A DNA stretch of 64,000 nt from Phoma sp. XZ068 (lineage: Eukaryota > Ascomycota > Dothideomycetes > Pleosporales > Didymellaceae), in contig RBKR01000010.1 of assembly GCA_004835665.1 (NCBI GenBank), positions 1,426,001 to 1,490,000 of the forward strand, given 5' to 3'. The notes beneath the pieces were generated by a model that saw nothing but the letters and a program-made list of their open reading frames with translations, was not told the DNA's origin and made no database searches. Positions 21,383 to 31,447 of the stretch are shown here, in pieces. Each line of letters starts with the position of its first letter. Position 1 is the stretch's first letter. The position numbers and the translations under genes are program-made.

Positions 21383-21983
21383 TGTGATTAGTCAGGGAAT
21401 CGTTAAGCCTGCTGGCCATAGCTAGGAGGCGCGCATAGCGGCAAAGAGATGGCCGAGATTGCCTTTGGAATACCTTTGGTGTTGTAGGGACAAAGCTAGG
21501 CTTCTTTTTGCTGGGCGACATGTATTCCAAGGACGCTGCGATCGACGACGGCGCGCTTGATTACGTCTTTGACGCAACAGAACATCAGTTATGCTGTGGG
21601 TGCCATATTATGAAACAAGTTTGGCTAGCATAACATTTTGAGCAAAGATAGGACTTCTGTTAGGCAACACGGTTGCTAGGTCACGTGTCTTGTTACGTAA
21701 GGCTTCAGGGTCAGTGTAGTCTCTTTTCCCTGCTTAATTAGGAGTATAATCAGTCACTTCATTTCTGTTGTTTGCCCACTGCTCCCTCTAACATGACGCT
21801 GAGCAATGGTTCACCACAGAACACCTGATAGTACTGTTTTACACCTTTGACATTCCCCATTCAACACTTAATGATCCATCTGGATTTCATCTACCAAGTC
21901 TCTGGAGAAGGAATATATAGGTTGTTCAATAAGCTGCGTCTCATGGGTTTTGGCTGATCTAGCGAGATGTGCTGCGAGTTCAT
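21383..21983. other. 3' flank of the histidine kinase gene
   Basis: No open frame with a recognisable motif is present. The 3' UTR of the leftward kinase gene probably lies in its last few hundred bases. Confidence 0.35.
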
Positions 21984-24900
21984 TCAGTTTCCCCTCCGAG
22001 CGTTTTCCATTGCTTCACTTGCGGCAAGTGCGCTCGCTTCTCCACTCCCTTTGCAGATACTAGGACAGTACTTTTCAAGCACATGCTTGATTTCGGATCG
22101 ACGGATTGGTTTCGAGAGAAAAAAGTTCATCCCAAGCCCCAGACACTTTTCCACGTTTGTCTCCTGTCGCACTAGGTCAGCTCTGACGCAAAACGAACTG
22201 TACATGGGAGGGTACCTCAGTGTAAGCAGTCAAGGCCACTATCGGAGCCCTGAAGCCCGTCTGCCGGATAAGCCTTGTTGCTTGCAAGCCATCAAGATTC
22301 GGCATCTGCACGTCCATGAAGACCAAATCGTACGGATTGTGGTGCTGCATACTCTCTCTGACTCTATCCAGGGCTTCTTGTCCGTCTGTTGCGACCGTAA
22401 CATCGTGCACGTCCTCGAGCTTCAACATCCGTATTATTACTTCTTGATTTGTCTTGTTGTCTTCGGCAACTAGGACTCTCGTCGTTCCTCTGCGTTCCAC
22501 TACCTCGGCTTCCACTCGCTCCAAGGGGACTGCTTGCGAGTTCGATTGTTCTAAGGAAGAAGCAGGAGCGAGGGGCGGCTGGCTGAGGCCGACCAAGCGC
22601 GGCTCTGAGTAGATATCTAACGCCACTGTAGCGGCTGCCGTACTGAGTGGACTCTCAGACCTCAATGTAGCACCAGAACTTGCTTGCATCGGTCGCATCG
22701 AGTGAGCACCTCCAGCCGACCGAGCTACCCACGTTTCGTCGACAGGTCTGCTGTGAGACGGCGGTGTCATCATGGCTAAGTTGACGCTTGAGCTTGCTGT
22801 GCCTTCAGCACGGCCGCCCACGTGCCTGAGTGGGATCGACATGACAAAGACACTGCCGTGACCGACTTCGCTCTTCATCCTCATAGTGCCTCTCATCAAG
22901 CCAGCGAGCTGTGAGCAGATGCTCAGTCCAAGACCAGTGCCTCCATACTTCTTGTTGAGACCGAGATCGCCCTGTACGAAAGGCTCGAAAATCTTGCTGT
23001 GGAGATGCTTGGGGATGCCAGGACCTGTGTCCTCCACCTCGAACTCGAAGGAGAGCCATTGCTCTGTAGGAGGTGTCAGCGCTCGATGACGTGCAACAAG
23101 AGGTGGATATTGACTTTTCAGGCTGACCACATTGGGTGCATCCGTGGAACTCGACCCACTTGCGTTTGCTGTCACCTTGGCGTTTGACCTGGGATCCGGC
23201 AATGAGCTATGTCGAGACTGAACTGAAGCCCTTCGAACATCAGATGCATGAATCCCTCCTGTGCACCGAACGGCAACAGTGACTGAGCCGCCTGCTGGGG
23301 TGAACTTGAGACTGTTCGAGACCAAGTTGAGGACAACCTGGAGGATCCGATGTTCGTCTCCCTAGAGCAACACGTCTTCAACTGGCCCCGATCCGGATGA
23401 TCTGACGTTGCTCTGCTCGGTTGATTGGCCCTCTTCGTATAACCATGCATCACGCGGACCTTCGAAATGGACTGAAAGGGTGATCCCGCCTTCTTTCGCT
23501 TGCTGTCCGAAGATTGCGAGAACCTGCGAGCTGATATCTCTTAGCCTGAACTCCTTCTCGTCCAGACTTAGAGCCTGGCCCATTTCGTTTTTGCTGTGCA
23601 TTGTCAGCCTTTTTCCCAATCCTCCATGTTCTGGTATGAGGGTTACCTGAACGTTAAGAGATCAGTCAGTAATTTTAGCAGCAATTCCCCACTCTTATAT
23701 AAGATTTCGAGGGACTGCTTCAGCTTCTGAGGATCATCCTCCGACATGCAGACAGCGCACATGCCCATGATACCGTTCAGTGGGGTCTTGAGCTCGTGCG
23801 AAATGTTCGCAATGAACAGAGTCTTGCTCTTGTTGGCCGCCTCCGCCGCCTCCTTGCTTGATTCAAGCTCGGCTGTCCTCTGCTGCACCCTTTCTTCGAG
23901 CTTTTCGTACTGTACCATCAGCTCGTCGGTCATCTCGTTAAAGGTTGTCGTCAGATCTGTGAGTTCGTCGTGGACAAAGTGTCTGCGGTCTTTGACTTTG
24001 TTAGGAACGCGGAATTGCCTCCTCTTATTGGCTTCCCGCTTCTGTGCACGATGCACTGCGAAACTTTTCCAGTAATAAACGATTCGACCAAACAATCCTT
24101 TTTTGCGAGCGAGTGCCTTGTCCGGAGCGCCATCCTCGGCATCAGTTGGGTCGCTCGAATTGTCCTCTTTAGAAAACTGAGGCAGTACGGTTTCCCTTGT
24201 GGCATCCCGTAGTCGTCTGACAGGTTTGCTGAAGTAGTGGGCGATGGGCAACGTGACTAACAGTATGGCTGCCATAGTGCCAAACACGCAAGTCAGGATA
24301 ATTCTTCGAAGTCGGTTGATGGGAGACCAAACTTCAGCGTGTGAACGCTCCACCACAACCATCCAATGGACCATAGAGCTGTTCACAACGGCATATCCCA
24401 CAGCAACACGATGGTTCTGCTCGTTCCTGGTGGACACCATGCTGCCAGCGTTGTTCCTGTTACTTGTGGCACGGGTAAAGCCTTCACGGATAGCCGGGTA
24501 CTGCGACCAGTCGAAGGGCGGCGGCTTACGCATGGTGCCACGTTGAACGTATCTTTGTACATCTCCTCTTTTCGTTGGAGGGGCCTGGCATTGTACCTCG
24601 ACATGTTTAGGAGGGTCGACATTCGGTGAATCGAACAGATAGCCAGCAGGGAAGTTGTTGGTGACGTTGTAAGGGCCGAACAACAGACTGAGGCCACTTT
24701 CTCCAAGACCTTCCCTTGCGTCTAGTACATCGTTGATCAGTTGTGCATCTAGCACGATTGTCAGCCAGCCTATGGTCCTTGGGTTTGAGGTGTTCATGTT
24801 GACGATTGGCATGGTAATCGACAATAGTGTAAGGCTATCGCTGACCCTATACGGGCCCAACAGAAGAGAGTTGGTCCTATTGATCACCCTGCCTTGGTAA

Positions 24901-25515
24901 TCGGCATCATAATGGCCAGAAGTCCGGTTGATGGCGCGGACATTGAACCGTGGATACAGCTCCGGAATGTACCCATACAAGTAGTCCCCCATGAGCGTAG
25001 GTTGTCCGTCAGGTCTTTCGTACGGCAGCGTCACGTTCATCACGCTGTTGGCTGTACGGTTGAACAGTATGCGATCGGATCCCTCCATATGGTAGATACG
25101 GGCCTGCACGGCGATGCGACTGTTCTCGTCTCCCGCAAATATGGCATCGTAGACCTCGGCAGTACGGTTCCACTGGTCATCCGTGCTACGCTCCTCTCTG
25201 TAGTACATCTCCAAGGCCACCTGTGGCGTTAGGCGCATGCTGGCTTGCTTAACAAAAATTTGCATGAGAAGGAGGTTCGATGACAGTTGGGCAGACTTGA
25301 GTGAAGCCGTCAACATAAGGGCGCCAGACCTGCGCACCAACATTAGTATGCTGTTCCCTTGCTGACAAGCATTCGGTGTCCACTGACCGCACGTCCAGCA
25401 CGAACTCGCGATTTGTGTACCATGTCGCGAGGGCAATAACGGTCAGGCTAATGCTCGTAGCTATTAAGACCAAGCAACCCAGCTGTCCGCGGATGGGTAT
25501 CCGCACCTCGACCAT
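21984..25515 (-). pseudogene. SLN1-type hybrid histidine kinase, four exons, one internal stop
   Basis: This is a membrane osmosensor-like kinase of fungal group VI (SLN1 family), which acts by phosphorelay. Exons are 25515-25388, 25329-23647, 23593-22216 and 22163-21984, with introns of 58, 53 and 52 bp, for 1,122 codons. Residues 11-33 form the first membrane segment. A long extracellular sensor follows, then a second membrane segment (IILTCVFGTMAAILLVTLPIA) and a HAMP region. HisKA has the H-box FIANISHELKTPLNG (His about 554). The HATPase shows NLVSNSLKFTP, DTGPGIP and GGTGLGLSI. The receiver shows VLVAEDNKTN, FMDVQMP, ALTA and LSKPIRR. Codon about 680 (23364-23362) is TAG where family members have Trp, between HisKA and HATPase. 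Everything else is open, so the loss is recent or polymorphic. Confidence 0.88.
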
Positions 25516-26681
25516 ATCTTTTCATTGCAAGCCAAATATCCCACTCCAATGTGCGCTCTAGATATGAGCCAATGGGGTGAAGAAAACCACAAAACGCCGG
25601 CTCGAAAAGTGCGCTCCCAGTACAGAATGGGTATCAGTCGGCTTCGGGCCCTTTGTGCAGGGGTGCGACGCAGGAGACACGGCTATGAAATAAGGGAAGT
25701 ATACTCCATGCCGTTTTCTTCCTTGTCATGAGCTAGGTGAGAGGCCATGAGACTGTCGCGTTGATGTCTTGCCGGGTCGAGGGAGACGGCGATCTTGGTG
25801 CACAATCTCAGGTCTGGGTTTATCGCTTAGCAAGCGCAGGCGCGAGCCAATGTGGCTCTGCTATAACAGTCAACAGTCCCTTCGCGCTCGGCTACGGTGA
25901 AAAGGTTACCATTCTATAATAGAGTAGATACGTGCGTTATTCGCATCCGTATGCTCAAGGTAAAAAGAGCGCGTGATGCTAGTTTTCGTTGGAGCTGGAC
26001 GAGCGCTATAGAAGACACGGCGAAGCGGTCCCACAAAGATCCGGCTGCGGCGTCCGGGCTGCATGTCGAATGGAAAGGAATGTGACAACCTCAACGCAAC
26101 AATGTTTGGGAAAAAGCGGAAACAAGGAATCTTCCATGGCAATGAGTGAAAGGTTCAGCGTCCGGTCTGGGCGTATCCGAGTAGCCTGTGTTTACGCCGC
26201 AAGCGACAGCGACATGCAGAGGTTTTGAGAAGCTGCGTCATCTTGTTGAATGACTGGATGATTCTCAATCAGTCGTCGCTGCAGGTTCTGTGCAGCCGTG
26301 CCTGGCATAACAGTGAATTCTCTTTTGCGCGGGATTTGCCCCGCTCATCCAATCTTAAACTGGGAAATGTTACATGGTCAGATCATACGGCTGGGAAGGT
26401 CCTCGGTTTTGCGCCCGGCTTAGAATCGCATTTTGACTTTTGTCAAGACCTCCAGTTCGTCCTCTACGTCACCCAGGGTGAGAACATTTTTGCCGAAGGA
26501 GGTCTTAGTATGCCGCATCACGCTCTGTTAGACGCTGCCTTCTCTAAAATCTTACGCTGTCTCGCATGACTAGATACATGTGGAATGCATGGCGTCACAC
26601 CCCTGTGAGACCCTATAAGCCACCGTATTACCATTACGACGTGTGTCAAATCTTTGGGGCTTTAAGAGTTGGCTGGTGTGA
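25516..26681. other. Upstream region of the kinase gene
   Basis: No second gene is recognised between the kinase start and the MITE. The promoter of the leftward kinase is expected in the first several hundred bases. Confidence 0.35.
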
Positions 26682-27005
26682 GGCTGGTGTGATTTGTCCC
26701 CCCGTTTCTGAGATTTGTCCCCCCCCTTTGAGATTTGTTACCCCCTTTGAGATTTGTCCCCCATTGGAATTAACGTTTGCAACTACTCCGAACAAGTCAC
26801 AAATTTCCACGCGCAATTTAGCCACAACGCGGGCAAATTTTGTTGCGTTAAAACAATAGGCGAGATTCTACATGCTTTGAAGTCTCTTCTGATATTCACC
26901 AAAAAAATTTAGCCCGTGTTGGTGAGGAGTTGTATGAGGTTGAGTTTGACACGTTGAAATTGGGGGGCGCCAATTTCAAAACCAGGCGGACAGATCACGC
27001 CAGCC
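26682..27005 (+). mobile_element. MULE-derived MITE, about 324 bp
   Basis: The left end GGCTGGTGTGATTTGTCCCCC is followed by three more GATTTGT(C/T)(C/A)CCC units. The right end reads GGCGGACAGATCACGCCAGCC, the inverted form of the MULE TIR at 60007. The interior has no frame. It shares an internal block (GTGGAAATT.GTGACTTG, inverted here) with the MITE at 62868-63314. An 11-bp direct repeat GGCTGGTGTGA occurs just at the left edge (26671 and 26682), so the true edge could be 11 bp further left. Confidence 0.8.
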
Positions 27006-27762
27006 GCTACGCAAAGCAGGCGCATACAGTTAGATTTCCAACATCAGTTTCATCTATTTAAGACAGATTTAATGCCGTTGTTCCTTTCGCCAGCGCCATG
27101 CCCGAACGTTCTGAACGTTGCTCTCCTTCTGCACAAAATTTGCTCAACTAATAAGACGCTGCAAACACTTATAGCCTGCTTTTACTCGGCTGTCCTTCAG
27201 TCACGTCTTAACTGCTTGTCGATAATATTTGCCGTATTAGTCTAGAGAGAATAGCGTTTGAGGTGATAGCGTTATAGAGGTTTGAGATCGACGAGAAGCT
27301 ATGCTTGGTCGGATGGTGGTAGTTCGTGTGACTGAAGAAGCTGGGACTGGCTCGCGCCATAGAGAGGAGGTGGCTCCCTGGAGCTGCTGCGAGGTGTATA
27401 GATACATGCCGCTTTGTAGATTAGTAAGATGATAAGTTAAAAGCGCTGATGCGTGGAACACCATACCGAGAATATGAGGTGCTTCCTGCCATTTCGATGA
27501 TGTGGACGTACCCGTCCGACAATGGGGGGCAGGAGGCAGGCCTTTGAGGCAAGAGGTGAATGCATAGTGACGTCATTAAGCACAATACTTGTTTTGTGGA
27601 AGTTCCTGGGCGGATCAAGTGAATCAGCAGCTGCGCCACACTAAATCCCATCCGCAGCTATGCCCAGTTCGGCGGGCTTAGCGAACAGCCCGACGCATCC
27701 CCTGATCCGCCGCACTTTCATCCTGAGAAACAAGACCTCCCAGACGCCTGCCTCTTTCTTCC
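27006..27762. other. Non-coding, no recognised feature
   Basis: Short open frames only, with no motif. Confidence 0.4.
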
Positions 27763-28096
27763 TCAACCACCACCTACGAGCACTGCGAAGAGGACTGTAT
27801 TAGTGGTTAGTCGGCTAGGCTGCTGAGCTGGATGCTACGGTAAGATAATGGCAATGGAATGAGAAAGGTTCACTAGGCAAGGAAGGGTGACGGGAACTCA
27901 CTGTCTGCGTTGCAGCACATCATGCAAATCCAGCCCGGCTCTCCTTGGAGGGCCATAAGGGTGGTGATGTTGATGACGCTAGAAGTGAAGGTTGTGCAGC
28001 TACCGAAGAAAGTACGTAGAGCAATGGTGCGAAGGGCAGCGCTGATGTTGTGGCGAAACGAGGCTGCCTCTGGGTGATTGAGGTGCCCGGCTAGTA
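27763..28096 (-). pseudogene. Last exons of a conserved fungal membrane protein
   Basis: The exon 28096-27902 is bounded by a CCTATCAG acceptor and a GTGAGT donor. It encodes AGHLNHPEAASFRHNISAAL, TFFGSCTTFTSSVINITTLM and GEPGWICMMCCNAD, with a hydrophobic membrane-type segment. A 107-bp intron leads to 27794-27763 (ILFAVLV, then stop). The pattern LMxLxGEPGWxCLMCCNADILF is one I associate with a conserved fungal membrane protein of unknown function. Upstream exons are not found within 40 bp because a pogo element starts at 28137. They may lie beyond it at 29.9-30.3 kb, where Pro/Ser-rich frames occur. The short final exon suggests truncation. Confidence 0.5.
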
Positions 28097-28136
28097 CTGA
28101 TAGGCGATATGAGAGGCGGGGAATTACTTGAGGATA

Positions 28137-29794
28137 ACGTGTTTCACAAGCGAGCGGCGCACCCAAGCGAGCGGCGCGCGCTTTCAACGCGACCCGCCTG
28201 CGCAACAACATCACTAAATGTCACAACAACGCAAAGCCCCAGAAGGCCTACACTGAAGGCGACGTACAGCTTGCTTTATCTGATATCCAAACAAAGCAAG
28301 TTGAAAGCATACGACGCGCTGAATTACCTCTAAAAGTCCCTCAAACAACGATACGACGGCGACGCGACGGCAAACGCTCTCGACGCGACTGCGAGCCGAA
28401 TTCGAAACGCCTTACAAAGCTAGAGGAGGAGGCGATTATACAACGTGTTTTTGATGAGAGCCTGCGTGGACTACCGCCGTCGAAGACAAACGTACAAGAT
28501 ATGGCCGATATTGTGGATGAGGACATGTACAACTTTGATGAGTCTGGCTTCCTGATGGGCAAGATATCACCTCAGCTAGTCGTAACAGGCTCAGAGAAGC
28601 CTGGTCGACGGAAGAAGCTACAACCTGGCGACCGCGAGTGGGTTACCCTGGTACAAGGCGTCGGGGCGACGGGGCGCGTTATCCCACCCTTCCTTATCTT
28701 TGCAGGCAAGGTTCTTATCTCTAACTGGTTCACTGAGGATCTACCACGAGACTGGGTTATTAGAGTTAGTCCTACTGGCTGGACAAACAACAACCTAGCG
28801 CTTGCCAGGCTTGAACACTTTGACGCGCATGCGAAGCCTGTTGGGGTGTATAGGCTACTGATCATTGATGGCCATGAGAGCCACTGTTCAGTTGATTTCC
28901 AAGATCGCTGTAAAGAGAAGAAGGTCATCACTCTCTGCATGCCTGCGCACTCATCGCATCTGTTACAACCGCTTGACGTCGCCTGCTTCTCGCCGTTGAA
29001 GCGCATGTATGGCGACGAGATCTCAGTCTTGGCACGCAGCCGCGTTCACCACATTAGCAAAGAAATCTTTCTACCTGCTTTTAAAGCAGCTTTTCAGAAG
29101 GTGTTTACAACAGACAACGTCTGCGCAGGCTTCAGAGGTGCTGGGCTAGTCCCACACAACCCGGAGGCAGTGCTATCGAAGCTTGATGTACGACTGCGTA
29201 CGCCAACTCCACCACAACCAGACAACGTCGCCTGGGAGCCAAAGACACCGCGCAACGCCTGTGAGATGGAGGCGCAGTCAACGCTACTTCAAAATCGCAT
29301 GCAAAAACATTGGGGGTCTCCAGCAAGTTCGATTGATGAGCAGGTCAGGCAGCTTACCAAAGGCGCTCAGCAGATAGCACATGAGATGGTGCTAATGCGC
29401 GAAGAAATGGTACGCCTGCGAGACGCAACTGAGGCAGCTACAAAGCGTAAGAGTCGTAAGCGGCGGTATGTAAGGACTGAAGAGACCTTAACAGTTGGTG
29501 AAGTAGCTGATTTGGTTGCTGCTAAGGAGGGTATTAGTCGTGATGATGGTGAGACGCCTGCGAAGAGGGTGCGCAAAGAACGGCACTGTAGGCTTTGCGG
29601 CGAGATTGGGCACGACTCTCGCACTTGCAAGGTAGACATGGAGGGTGTAGAAGATAGCGATGCTTCTGAATAGTATTATACTACTCTGGAAAGTACGTTA
29701 GTCTGTTGTGGCGCTGCACAAAGTCGTTGCGCAGGCAGTCTTCTAGCGATCCTGCGCCGCTCGCCTGGGTGCGCCGCTCGCTTGTGAAACACGT
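28137..29794 (+). mobile_element. Pogo-type DNA transposon, second subfamily, 1.66 kb
   Basis: Inverted repeats of about 42 bp with one mismatch start ACGTGTTTCACAAGCGAGCG and carry an internal duplication of AAGCGAGCGGCGC. TA flanks both ends (28135-28136, 29795-29796). The element encodes a DDE transposase. It lies immediately upstream of the exon ending at 28096, in what would be an intron or 5' flank of that leftward gene. Confidence 0.9.
28222..29673 (+). pseudogene. Pogo transposase with an in-frame internal deletion
   Basis: From about 28222 the frame reads a psq-type HTH (YTEGDVQLALSDI ... LPLKVPQTTIRRR). At VQDMADI it jumps directly to VDEDMYNFDESGF, the start of the DDE domain. The CENP-B-type second HTH and linker normally found between are missing, yet the frame is kept. 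DDE sites seen are NFDESGF, LIIDGHESH and PAHSSHLLQPLDVACF. The C-terminus has a coiled coil, a basic stretch (KRKSRKRRYV) and the knuckle CRLCGEIGHDSRTC. No ATG is in frame at the 5' end. The ATG at 28218 is one base off, so a small indel probably broke the start. The protein is unlikely to bind its TIRs. Confidence 0.85.
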
Positions 29795-29796
29795 TA

Positions 29797-30891
29797 CTTC
29801 TAGAATTTAGGGGTGTTGCATGCCGTCTGCATTCAACACTTTACTAAAAAACACCTGTTGCTGCTAACCCTCATACCGACCAACGCTTATGAAAACCAGC
29901 CTAACTATGTTAAACCTTAGCAACATCCTATGCACCACAAGCGGAATGAGACCATTCTTGTATACACCTGAGTAGATTCTTAAGAAAGCGTGGGAGATGG
30001 CTCTGCACTAACTCCAGGCGAGGGCACAGAAAACGGAGTAGCTGATCGGCGTGTAAGGATGCTTGCATTGCGAGCGACAGGTGGGGATGGATGGGCGGGA
30101 GGAGCGACTGGTAGTGTTTCGAGGCTTGGAGAGGATGCCACGTCCCGGAGCTGACCGGAGGCGTATTCGAACATGGTTCTGCGTACGAGTTAGTAGGGTG
30201 CAACGAGCTGAGTCGAATAGCCAGCCTGGGTCATACCTAGCGTAAGCGGCTGGAGTGGCCATCGGATAGCACGACGATCTGTTTGGAGATGTTATGGAGC
30301 GGTGGAGCTGTCGAGATTTTGCCCTGCGCCATAAGCGGCACCTTACCGAACTAAGTTAGGCGTCCCACAACAGTGCCCGTTCTAGGCGCCGCCACATGTG
30401 GCTCAGTCTTTTTTTTCAGAGCACTATCTAATTCTCAAAGTCTATTACCAGCAGGAGAAATCAACTTCTGGTCGACGCTAATTGACCTTGATGTCTGGCG
30501 ATGGATGGCAAACGATGAATGGCAAAACCGTGCCACCTTTTCTTATCGTCCGCATCAAAAACCAGCCCACGACAACCCTATGGCTGGAGCGGGTCGGCCG
30601 TCCTCCCCGCTAGCGGGACGCGAGTTTAAAGTATTTATGCTTTTAATCATCTGCTCTAAATATGCTGCCTCTGAAACCGTTCGGTGCAAAGAAAGTCTCC
30701 CCGCAACTTAGCATGTGGCAAAACTGCTGGGATTCTCTGGCAGCAGTCTTCTGACCAAGCACCCATAATGCAGGTAGACGGAGCCTATATGTAGACCATA
30801 CCTCATAACTTTGCTATTGAATTTCTGGATCCATCAGTTACGCTGCCAGATTTTCAAGTGCGAAGCTGTTCACACGGCTCGCACGTTGACT
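29797..30891. other. No clear gene; possible exon of the interrupted membrane-protein gene
   Basis: Minus-strand frames at 29.98-30.26 kb are Pro/Ser/Thr-rich and could be the N-terminal exon of the gene whose last exons lie at 27.76-28.10 kb. No motif confirms this. The rest (30.3-30.9 kb) shows nothing recognisable. Confidence 0.3.
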
Positions 30892-31410
30892 TTACAGTGA
30901 CAGCTCCGCCATAAAGTCAATGATCGGCTCGCTCCCTCCCTGCGTCGGCGCATTGCTGACATAACTGCATCCCCACAGCGGGTTGTGTCGATTGAAGTCG
31001 CCTGCAATCACCATCTCCATGTGTGGGTCGCGCAGCAACTCGTCCTGTACAAGCTCGCTGAGCATGTTCAGCCTGCTGTTCAGATCCTCCTCAGTCTCCT
31101 CCTTCGTCCGACGTGCGCACAGGTCAGGGATGTACACCGATACCACCATCACTTTCCTTTCACCCACGTGCATCACCACCGCCCTGATATCGGCCGAGTC
31201 CGCAGCCAGCTGCATCGCCGCCACCTCTCTCGATACCCAGATGCACGATCGGATATGGCTGATAGCCCTTTGTAATGTTTCAGGCCACCTCCTGAGCAGT
31301 ATATGGCTGTCAGATTGGAACGAAGGCTCCCGCCCAGCGACAGAGCTTCTTGCAAAAGGTCGTCCCGACTTCTGGGGTTTGATTACTAGGAGGGGATGGT
31401 CGAAAATGCA
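30892..31410 (-). pseudogene. LINE endonuclease fragment
   Basis: The minus-strand frame carries the middle of an apurinic-type endonuclease domain: SHIRSCIWVSREVAAMQLAADSAD in two overlapping readings, VMVVSVYIPD, MVIAGDFNRHNPLWG and IIDFMAELSL. This is the 5' part of a LINE ORF2 and belongs to another family than the 37-43 kb LINE. Both ends are cut, and no RT or 3' tail follows. It directly precedes the DCL2 remnant, so this junction probably marks where the DCL2 gene lost its 5' part. Confidence 0.7.
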
Positions 31411-31447
31411 TGCCCAAAACTAATAACTTGGCACGTCAACTTCTACC

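Noticed and set aside
22805..23187. Open frames antisense to and overlapping the kinase
   Set aside because: They are shadows of the HATPase domain codons.
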